Source: JAAYAY01 sp964429355 (GTDB taxonomy: Bacteria > Planctomycetota > Planctomycetia > Pirellulales > Thermoguttaceae). From it: a stretch of 36,466 bases of DNA. Below the pieces are notes generated by a model. It did not search any database and was not told the origin of the DNA. It was given only the letters and a program-made list of their open reading frames with translations. Position numbers and translations under genes: made by a program. Of the stretch, positions 9,097-15,909 are shown piece by piece; within the stretch, counting starts at the first letter, position 1, and each line of letters starts with the position of its first letter. The stretch covers positions 1 to 36,466 of the forward strand of contig CAYSCH010000045.1 in assembly GCA_964429355.1 (NCBI GenBank). Reading direction: 5' to 3'.

Positions 9097-10485
9097 TTAT
9101 GCGGCCGGTTCGGGGGTTGTTGCGCCGGCGGCGGTTGAAGTGTCCGGATTGAGTCGTTGTTGAAGCGATCGGATGGCCGCCAGGATCTCGCGTCCCTCGG
9201 CCGCCAACTCTTTCTGGCGATCTCGGTGAAACAAGAAGTACAGGAATGTTCGGGTCCGGCGGACGGCTCCGCCTGTGCGTTCTGCATAGAGAATGGCGTA
9301 CCACCCCGTGTATGGAATGGCGAGGCAGTAGATTGCTGCCCACACCGGCGGAAGGAGGAGGCAGATCGTTCCCAACAGAATCGCGTAGTACAACGGGAAG
9401 ACGATGAAGCTTGGATAGATGACATTGGTCGCCCAATGGTCCTTGTCGGTGGAAAGTTCTTGCGCGACGGCGCGGACGATGCAGTAGGGGATGAGATGAT
9501 GGATTGTTCCGAAGAGCGCCAGGGGGGCCCCGACAAGCAACAATTCGAGTTCGCGGACAACGAACAACACGGCTCGGCCAAGGTGGAGGGGAAGATAGAC
9601 CTCGGCGGGAGCAATACCGCAGCGTCTCAATGCCGAGCGATACCGGCGAATTCTTGTTGAAAGCGCGTCGAGTTCAGAGCCGGCTGAATCAATCAGCCGG
9701 CGGTAGCCGTCCTGGAGCCTGCCGAGGAGGCGAAACCAATCGGCGGCCGAGTTCTTTCCCGTTCCCAGGGGTAGGGGGCGTTCTGCCCCAGTGACCGCGA
9801 TATCGGCTGCCCAGGTGAGGACGAGCGATTCCCGGCGGGTCTCGAAGTTCAGAGTGAGCGACTCGATCCTCCGGCGCAATTCGGTGGTGAGACCGGCAGG
9901 CTTGCTTTCGGGATGTTCCTGCAACCATTGGTTGGCCGAGAGCGGCTGGCCGAAACGCAACCAGACCGAGGAACGAAAACGATCCTTCTCGGTGTACGAA
10001 AGACCCACGGGGACAATCGTCAGTGCCGCTCCGTCCGCCTCTTTGCGGGCGTAGTCCAAGGCGAGACGAGCAGGACCGGCCAGGAAAGGGCGCATGTGCG
10101 GATCCGAGTGGCTCACGCCCTCGGGAAAGATGCAGACGGCACCGCCGCGGGCCAACTCTCTGCGGCATCGGCGCAGGCTCTCCACGTTGTGTCGCAGTTC
10201 CGCTCCCTGGCCGACATCCTGCTGGCGATGAAAGGTGATCACCCCCATGGCCGGCATGAGAAAGGCCAAGAAACCGTTCTTGGCAAGGGTGTTCTTTGCG
10301 GTGAGCGTAACGGGCCGGTCCAAGGCATTGAGGAGTACCAGCGGATCGACCAGCGCGTTGCTGTGGTTGGCCACGAGCAGGAGCGGACCGGTGGGGGGAA
10401 CATTTTCCTGGGCTTCCACGTCGATCCGCCGGAAGAACAGGCCCAACACGATCCGCGAGAGTGTGCGGAAAAGGTGATAGAACAT
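9097..10485 (-). CDS. Glycerophosphate-type acyltransferase (PlsC/GPT2-like) with C-terminal membrane segments
   Basis: A 462-residue protein starting at the ATG ending at 10485, one base after the stop of the PAP2-like gene. AGGAG inside that gene's 3' end is the likely ribosome binding site, so translation is probably coupled. The acyltransferase core is clear: ANHSNALVDPL (His41, Asp47) is the catalytic box in the Hx5D spacing seen in GPT2/SCT1-like and many bacterial homologues rather than the Hx4D of classical PlsC. FPEG (120-123, in CIFPEGVSHSDP) is the substrate-binding motif. The C-terminal half has about three to four hydrophobic helices (around 320-420), an extension not found in PlsC itself. 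The enzyme should transfer a fatty acyl chain to glycerol-3-phosphate, dihydroxyacetone phosphate or a lysophospholipid at the inner face of the membrane. Its position between an Aur1-like gene and a phosphotransferase-like gene suggests a dedicated lipid pathway. Confidence 0.85.
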   Translation of the reverse strand: MFYHLFRTLSRIVLGLFFRRIDVEAQENVPPTGPLLLVANHSNALVDPLVLLNALDRPVTLTAKNTLAKNGFLAFLMPAMGVITFHRQQDVGQGAELRHNVESLRRCRRELARGGAVCIFPEGVSHSDPHMRPFLAGPARLALDYARKEADGAALTIVPVGLSYTEKDRFRSSVWLRFGQPLSANQWLQEHPESKPAGLTTELRRRIESLTLNFETRRESLVLTWAADIAVTGAERPLPLGTGKNSAADWFRLLGRLQDGYRRLIDSAGSELDALSTRIRRYRSALRRCGIAPAEVYLPLHLGRAVLFVVRELELLLVGAPLALFGTIHHLIPYCIVRAVAQELSTDKDHWATNVIYPSFIVFPLYYAILLGTICLLLPPVWAAIYCLAIPYTGWYAILYAERTGGAVRRTRTFLYFLFHRDRQKELAAEGREILAAIRSLQQRLNPDTSTAAGATTPEPAA

Positions 10486-10486
10486 G

Positions 10487-11383
10487 CTACGTTTTTTCTC
10501 CTGCCGATGGTTCGACCAGGGCCGGCGCAAAAGCCCGCCGTGCGATCCAGGTGCAGGTCGACGCAATGAGAGTGCCGGCAATCAGGTCGACCACGTAGTG
10601 GTAGCGGAGGAACACCGTGGCAACGTAGATCAAGAGGACGATCGGCAGGTAGGTCAACCCTCGAAGCCGGTTCGATTGGAGATCGAACAGGCAGAGGTAC
10701 AGGGCGCAGCCGATATGCAGACTTGGGAACGCCCCGTGAGGGCCACCCGCGGCTTCTACTCCGGCCAGCACGGCCTGGTAGAAGGCACCACCGGTCAAGG
10801 CCACCTCATAGTCGGCCGCATGGTACACCACCGGGCCGTGGGCCGGTAGAAACAGGTAACCGAGAAAGCTGACGGCATAGGTCAGTACCCAACCGGTGAG
10901 AAACACGTCTCGTTCCCCCGGGTCTCTCCCCAGGGAGTTCAGCAGGAGCGAAAGGTAGACATAGGGAATGAAAGCACCGTAGACGAAACTGTAGAACTCC
11001 ACCCAGCCCGCCGATTGGTATGGCTGGATTGCCAGGCTGGGATCGAATCCCAACAGCCGCTGGTCCAGCCGTGACAGGAAACCATCGGCCAGATAGGGCA
11101 TGGCGGCAAAACCAAGTTTCCCCAGCGTGGTATAGAGCGTGAAAACGACGCCGGCCGTTATGAGCGGGCGAAGATAGCCAACCTTAGGGCTGTTCGGCCA
11201 ATGGGCGAAGAACCAGAAGGCAACGGCAAAGACTGCCAGCAGACCAATGTGGACTGCCAGCAGGCCGATACCTACCGTCTCCAAACGGACGACAGCCGTG
11301 GCTACTGCGAGAAGTAATACGGCCAGTACGATGCCGTCGCTTGGATGGATTCGCCGGCTTTCCGTCAAATGGTGCAAACTCAT
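10487..11383 (-). CDS. PAP2-superfamily membrane enzyme, Aur1/Ipt1-like
   Basis: A 298-residue polytopic membrane protein with about six hydrophobic segments. The ATG ending at 11383 has only a weak upstream TTGAG. The PAP2 signatures are visible: GAFPSLHIG with catalytic His223, and RYHYVVDLIAG with Arg260, His262 and Asp266, which match C2 and C3 of the lipid phosphatase family. A full C1 KX6RP motif is not seen. That absence, together with the PSLH and HYxxD forms, is typical of the PAP2_3 branch that includes inositol-phosphorylceramide synthase (Aur1) and related headgroup transferases. It may therefore exchange a phospho-headgroup rather than just hydrolyse phosphate. It is the first gene of a tight operon with the acyltransferase and the phosphotransferase-like gene, and follows the broken dipeptidase gene by about 80 bases. 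Family is firm; reaction is uncertain. Confidence 0.85.
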   Translation of the reverse strand: MSLHHLTESRRIHPSDGIVLAVLLLAVATAVVRLETVGIGLLAVHIGLLAVFAVAFWFFAHWPNSPKVGYLRPLITAGVVFTLYTTLGKLGFAAMPYLADGFLSRLDQRLLGFDPSLAIQPYQSAGWVEFYSFVYGAFIPYVYLSLLLNSLGRDPGERDVFLTGWVLTYAVSFLGYLFLPAHGPVVYHAADYEVALTGGAFYQAVLAGVEAAGGPHGAFPSLHIGCALYLCLFDLQSNRLRGLTYLPIVLLIYVATVFLRYHYVVDLIAGTLIASTCTWIARRAFAPALVEPSAGEKT

Positions 11384-11465
11384 ATCGACTCAAGGCGGGA
11401 CCGGGAGGAGGATTATAACGCCCAAATGACGTCGCACAGTTCTTGGAGGATTCTGGCGTACCGTC

Positions 11466-12786
11466 TCAGCCATGGCTCGCTCTGGCCACCTCCCGCCAGA
11501 CCCGCAGGAGATTCCCACCCCAAATCTTGGCAATATCCTTTTCGGAATAGCCGCGGCGGAGCAAGCCGGTGGTGACGTTGGGACTGTCGGCATGGTTGTT
11601 GAAGCCCTGGATGCCTCCTCCGCCGTCGAAGTCGCTGCCGATGCCGACGTGATCGATGCCGGCGATCTGAACAGCGTGATCGATATGGTTGAGGTAGTCG
11701 TCGAGCGTGGCAACGGGAAAGCGTCTGGCGATCTGGTCCACGCCCGTTTGCCAGTCTTTTCGTTGTTCAGCGGTCGCTTGATCCAGGTTGGGTCGGCTGG
11801 CGCCGCCGGGGATGGCGGTTTGCCGGGCCAGTTGCTCCAGGGCCTTCTGACGCTCGTCCGCCCCAGGAGTGAGGAACTCAGGGACGGCGACGACCTGCAC
11901 CACACCGCCGTTCTCGGCCAGTTCATGCAGTTCGGAGTCGTCGAGGTTGCGGGGGTGGTCGTAGACTCCTTTGCAGCCCGAGTGGCTGGCGAGGATCGGG
12001 GCGCGGCTGAGGGCGATGACCTGGTGAAAGGTACTTGACGCCACGTGGGAGACATCGATCAGGATCCCCAGCCGATTCATTTCGGCCACGACTTGGCGGC
12101 CGAAAGGGCTAAGGCCGTTATGCTCGCTGGCCTTGTCGCCGAGCCGGCTTCGCGGGAAGCAGGAGTCGCAGATCTGGTTGTGTCCGTTGTGGCTCAAGGT
12201 GATGTAGCGGACGCCGAGACGATAGAACTTCTCGACGTTGCCCAGATCGGTTCCGATCGGGTAACCGTTCTCCAGACCGATCATGATGGCCCGTTTGCCC
12301 GAGGCGGCGATTCGCTTCGACGGCATCAGGTGATGTGGCCAGTTCGCAGCGGTCGGGGTACTGGCGGGTGAGGCGCTCAATGGCCTCCAGGAGGTCCAAG
12401 GCTTGCTGGTGGACGTTGCGGTAGGCTTCGGGGTTGCGCGGGCCCTGGCCGGTGTAGACGGCCAGGAAGACCCCGTCGACGCCGCCGGTTACCATCTTGA
12501 CCAGGTCGCACTTCAATTCGGGGTTGTCGACACCCGGGTCGAGCTCGGCGGTGGCGTAATGCGTGCCGAAGATGTCGACGTGGGAGTCGATGGTCAACAG
12601 GGACTGGTGGATTCGGCTCGCGTTCCGGAGAAATGCGTCGTCAGGAATGGACGGATCGGCGGCGGTTCCCGGGGTAGGAATCTCATCGGCCATTCCGCTG
12701 AGGGGTCTGTATGCCGGTAACAGCAGCCCGGCCACGGTACCGCGGGCGGTCTGGCACAAGAAGCTCCGGCGGCAGATCGTTTTCAT
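11466..12786 (-). pseudogene. Membrane dipeptidase (peptidase M19), disrupted by a frameshift
   Basis: Two overlapping frames together encode one M19 renal-dipeptidase-like protein of about 440 residues. The first frame starts at the ATG ending at 12786 with a Tat-like signal (CRRSFLCQ) and holds LTIDSHVDIF, the first HxD zinc ligands, through ELATSPDAVE. The second frame continues KRIAASGKRAIMIGLENGYP (bridging Glu), ITLSHNGHN, ILIDVSHVAS, ILASHSGCKG, and GIDHVGIGSDFDGGG to the TGA at 11466. The switch lies near 12313-12325 and corresponds to one extra base or two missing bases. All metal ligands are present, so the break is recent or is a sequencing error. No slippery run is seen, which argues against programmed frameshifting. 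M19 enzymes hydrolyse dipeptides including D-amino-acid forms; exported members may take part in peptidoglycan peptide recycling. A second copy of its 3' end lies at 6323-6550. Confidence 0.85.
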
Positions 12787-12954
12787 ATCAGGTCAACTCT
12801 TCGAGGCAAATGTCGGTAAGATTGCAGGGGCGACGGATCATACACAGACCAAGGAGAAATGCGCTTTTTATGCTGAACTTCGGTAGTCGCGACGTGAGTT
12901 GGCCAACGAGGGAGCAGGTCTGCCGCAATTCCCTCTGCTGGAAGATCGGAAACG

Positions 12955-14823
12955 TCAGGCGATCTGGATCTTCAGCTCTCCGGAAATATCGCGGGTTACG
13001 GCCTCAAACGCGAAACCGCAGAAGGTCTGCGGGGTGGTTTGCGCCGGTTGGCCGTTCAAGGTGATGGATCGAGGCTTCTCTTGCGGTTTGAGGAACAGGA
13101 GCGTGGCCTCTGCAAGGGGCTGGGGGGCGCGGAGCGTGAAGGCCTGGTCGGAGTCGAAGTCGGCTCGAACACCGCGGCGCAGCAATTCCCACTGGCAGAT
13201 CTGATCGTTCTTCCACCACTCCATTCCACAGGTCCGGCCGTAGTCGACCAGCCCGCAAATGGTATCGGCCACGTGGGGCTTGAGGATGTGGGCGGGATGG
13301 AAGAGGAAGTGGGCAACCCCGTGATGCCGGAGCGCCGAATCGAGAAGGGGCTTGCCGTATTCGGCCGGACAGACAATCACCAGATCCTGGGTCAGCATGT
13401 TGACTTCGAGCACGTTGAGGCGGCGGGGGGAACGACATTCGTCGTCGAGCGGGTAGTAGGGCTGGGAACCGCCGAGAGCGAAGCCGATCACGCCCTTCTT
13501 GCTCGGCCCGCGAGTCTGGTCCGACTGGATGCCGACCTCTTCGCACCAGCGGAAGAAATCGAGCCGGTGCTCCCAACGGGTGTAGTGGTTTTTGTTGGAG
13601 ATGATTCTGTCGAGCCCGGCTTCAGCCAGGAGCCAGTGGTGCTGGAAGATGAAGTTCTCCTTGGACCAGGATGTCTTCTCCTCGCCGGCCTTGGCATCGT
13701 AGTGGAGGGCGATTTCGAACTGCTGGTCCTTCAGGGTCTGGTAGAATTCCCGCGGATAGCCGCCGGGGTAGAGAGTGCACCAGGTCGATTTGATCTTGGC
13801 CCGGTTCATCACCTCCAGCATGGCCACGGCCTTCTCGGGATCGTTGCCGTCGGTATCGTGGGAAATGTGGCCCACCGCCTTGAGTGCCCGGGGCCAGTAC
13901 CAGAGGACAGGGAGGGTGAGCCCCTGCTGGGCGGCGAGGTGGAAGATGCTTCGCAGGATGATTTCCCGCAGTTCGTCGCTGATCGGTTCGAGAAAGACAG
14001 GCACGTTGTCGGGGGCCATGGGGGTGCGGTCCCGGTTCCAGTCGAGGACCAGGCCGTCTTCGGCCTTGAGTTCACCGTCGTTAATGGGCGCCGAGTCATC
14101 GGGAGAGGGCTTTCCGTCCTGGAGCACGGGCACGCCTTGCTGGATGTGGACGATAGAAAAGATCAGATCAGGGGCCAGGAGAATCGCCCGTCCCTTGGCG
14201 AACTGGTTTTCCAGAATGGCGCTGCCTTTGGCGCCCTGGGGGCCCGCCTCGAGGACGGCCAGCGAGGTGGCGGAACCGGGAGTGACCGCATAGCCACCGA
14301 AAACATGGAGCGAACTGAGGAGGCCCGCCGTGACCGGGTGGTCCTGAGCGGTGACCTTGATCCAGCCGTCCGCCGAGGCGCGACGGCCCGTGATTCCGAA
14401 CACCTCGCCGAGGCCCGAGGGACCGCCGATGCCGATCAGCGAACCGCCGTTCTTGACAAAGGATGTGAGGGCTTCGCGCTGGTCGGTCGCCAGTCGCAGG
14501 TCGCCGGCCAGGACGACGATGCCGCTGGAGCGTCCGGCGAGGGCCGGGAGGGCGGAAGGAGCCAGTTGCTGGTAGAACACACCTGCTCGTTCCAGGATCT
14601 CGGCAATGTATCCCCACGCGGGAGCGCAGGGGTCGACATCGCGGGAGAGTTCCTGCCCGACGACCATGAGGGGTGCCCTATTGGGGATTTCTTCAGGGGC
14701 AGCGGCAACGGGCTGTGCCTGCTGCGAGGTCTGCCCGGCGGCGCTCATCGCGTGGAGTGTGAGACAACCGCCCGCGGCAACGGCCGTCTTGAGGAAAGCT
14801 CGCCGTGTTGCAGAGTCACCCAT
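12955..14823 (-). CDS. Tat-exported protein with amidotransferase-like N-domain and NodB-like deacetylase-fold domain
   Basis: A 622-residue protein. The ATG ending at 14823 follows GGAGGG at ideal distance and opens a strong Tat signal (ATRRAFLKTAVAAGG), so the longer frame to 14904 is not used. Residues about 50-230 look like a Rossmann/flavodoxin-type or amidotransferase-like domain (GIVVLAGDLRLATDQ, FVKNGGSLIGIGG, GRAILLAPDL). Residues about 315-560 resemble the polysaccharide-deacetylase/NodB barrel: VGHISHDTDGND with HDTDG at 322-326, MNRAKIKSTWCTLYPGGYP, and FEIALHYDAK with His374. The second metal-ligand His of NodB is not evident, so activity may differ or be lost. A beta-rich C-terminal tail follows. 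It is divergent from the MerR gene, with 161 bases between starts holding a MerR-type promoter and dyad. Likely role: periplasmic action on a sugar polymer; substrate unknown. Confidence 0.65.
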   Translation of the reverse strand: MGDSATRRAFLKTAVAAGGCLTLHAMSAAGQTSQQAQPVAAAPEEIPNRAPLMVVGQELSRDVDPCAPAWGYIAEILERAGVFYQQLAPSALPALAGRSSGIVVLAGDLRLATDQREALTSFVKNGGSLIGIGGPSGLGEVFGITGRRASADGWIKVTAQDHPVTAGLLSSLHVFGGYAVTPGSATSLAVLEAGPQGAKGSAILENQFAKGRAILLAPDLIFSIVHIQQGVPVLQDGKPSPDDSAPINDGELKAEDGLVLDWNRDRTPMAPDNVPVFLEPISDELREIILRSIFHLAAQQGLTLPVLWYWPRALKAVGHISHDTDGNDPEKAVAMLEVMNRAKIKSTWCTLYPGGYPREFYQTLKDQQFEIALHYDAKAGEEKTSWSKENFIFQHHWLLAEAGLDRIISNKNHYTRWEHRLDFFRWCEEVGIQSDQTRGPSKKGVIGFALGGSQPYYPLDDECRSPRRLNVLEVNMLTQDLVIVCPAEYGKPLLDSALRHHGVAHFLFHPAHILKPHVADTICGLVDYGRTCGMEWWKNDQICQWELLRRGVRADFDSDQAFTLRAPQPLAEATLLFLKPQEKPRSITLNGQPAQTTPQTFCGFAFEAVTRDISGELKIQIA

Positions 14824-14911
14824 TGAGAACCCTCCGAAAAAAATGCCGAGGTTTGCCGCAGGTATCCAGGAGGTGATGGTAACACGACCGGGTGGGGGGC
14901 ACAATTCCCGC

Positions 14912-14942
14912 TTGACCTGTCTACAGCTTCACAGTGTAGACT
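14912..14942 (+). promoter_or_regulatory. MerR-type promoter with 19-bp spacer and operator dyad
   Basis: TTGACC (14912-14917) and TAGACT (14937-14942) are separated by 19 bases, the over-long spacer characteristic of promoters activated by MerR-family proteins. Between and across them lies a perfect 7-bp dyad, GTCTACA (14919-14925) and TGTAGAC (14935-14941), with a 9-base centre. It is 43 bases upstream of the MerR start codon and also upstream of the divergent exported gene, so autoregulation or control of both genes is likely. The -10 match to consensus is only four of six, as is usual for activated promoters. Confidence 0.6.
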
Positions 14943-14984
14943 TCTTGAAGCGGACGACCATTTGATGCATGACGAGATTCAGGC

Positions 14985-15605
14985 ATGGCTGAAGAATACA
15001 CGATCGGGCGGCTGGCCAAGGCGGCGGGACTGAGCCGCTCGACGCTCCTCTATTACGACCGGTTGGGGCTGTTGCGGGCCGACAACCGCAGCGGGGGCAA
15101 CTACCGGCTCTACTCGGCCGCCGAGGCGGAGCGGTTGCGGCGGATCTGCACCTATCGGGAGATGGGAATCCCGCTGAAGCAGATCGGCGAGCTGATCGAC
15201 CGGCTCGGGCCAGGCGACACGGCGACGGAGGCGATGCTCGAGAAGCATCTCCGTTCGCTGGAGGGAGAAATCGAATCCTTACGGAAGCAGCAGCGACAGG
15301 TGGTTCTGCTGCTGGAACAAATCACTTCCCGGACGTCCAAAGGCGGGAGTGGCAAGACTCGGTCCCGGCGGCCAGGAGCTCAGTCGAAGGGGCTGAAGAA
15401 ACCTCAATCAGTTATGGAGAAAGATATGATCACGAAAGACCGTTGGGTAGAAATCATGCGTGCCGCCGGACTGAGCGACGACGACATGCACAACTGGCAC
15501 CGCCAGTTCGAGCGGCTGGAACCGGATGCCCATGAGGAGTTTTTGGAGTCGTTGGGCATCGAGCCCGGCCAGATCAAGAAGATCCGGGAGCACTCCCGGC
15601 AGTAG
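14985..15605 (+). CDS. MerR-family transcriptional regulator
   Basis: A 206-residue regulator. Residues 4-74 are a MerR winged helix (YTIGRLAKAAGLSRSTLLYYDRLGLL, NYRLYS, LKQIGELI), followed by a coiled-coil dimerisation helix at about 80-115 and a basic Ser/Gly/Lys-rich linker (about 115-140). The C-terminal domain (about 148-206) has the pattern W-E-M-x-AAGL-DDDM-x-WH-x-FE-x-P-x-AHEEFLESLGI, a conserved helical module seen in a subset of MerR proteins whose ligand I do not know. Only one cysteine is present, so it is not a thiol-based metal sensor of the MerR/CueR type. The ATG at 14985 is preceded by a weak GAG element. A 19-bp-spacer promoter with a dyad lies just upstream, pointing to autoregulation, and the divergent Tat-exported gene is a second likely target. 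Confidence 0.88.
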   Translation: MAEEYTIGRLAKAAGLSRSTLLYYDRLGLLRADNRSGGNYRLYSAAEAERLRRICTYREMGIPLKQIGELIDRLGPGDTATEAMLEKHLRSLEGEIESLRKQQRQVVLLLEQITSRTSKGGSGKTRSRRPGAQSKGLKKPQSVMEKDMITKDRWVEIMRAAGLSDDDMHNWHRQFERLEPDAHEEFLESLGIEPGQIKKIREHSRQ

Positions 15606-15909
15606 CTCCAGGAACCGGAAACGAACGGCGACGTGTGCTTCTCGGGCCCGCGTCGCCCCTTTTCGAGCCGACGGCAAATTGACCGATCGTGTGAATTGCT
15701 GCCGGTGAGATACTCGCCATTCTGCGGCGGCTCCCTTTGTGCCAAGAGCGGAGTGGAGTTGAGAGCGGCGAAGACGGCCCCCCGTCTCCCTTTTTCACCA
15801 CACACCGATCCATGCGGCGCGTTGATTCGGCGGTTCGGCTATAATGCCTGCCTGGATGCGTTGCCAGAGCGATCGAATACTCTCCTGGATGAAGGGGTGG
15901 ACTGACACC
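15606..15909 (+). other. Intergenic region between the MerR gene and the glycoside-hydrolase gene
   Basis: About 300 bases without a supported gene. It holds a terminator-like hairpin at 15772-15795 and a consensus TATAAT at 15840-15845, which lies 65 bases before the hydrolase start. The only nearby -35-like element, TTGATT at 15822-15827, is too close at 12 bases, so the promoter call is tentative. The open frame that runs in from 15844 lacks a ribosome binding site. Confidence 0.4.
15772..15795 (+). terminator. Probable rho-independent terminator after the MerR gene
   Basis: AGACGG (15772-15777), a four-base C loop and CCGTCT (15782-15787) form a perfect 6-bp stem followed by CCC and five T residues (15791-15795). 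It lies about 170 bases after the regulator's stop codon and before the next promoter. Confidence 0.45.

Noticed and set aside
12311..12327. Programmed ribosomal frameshift in the dipeptidase gene
   Set aside because: No slippery heptamer or downstream pseudoknot is apparent, and the family is not known for recoding.
13039..14826. Plus-strand open frame of 595 codons
   Set aside because: Antisense to the Tat-exported gene, whose ribosome binding site and Tat motif are convincing.
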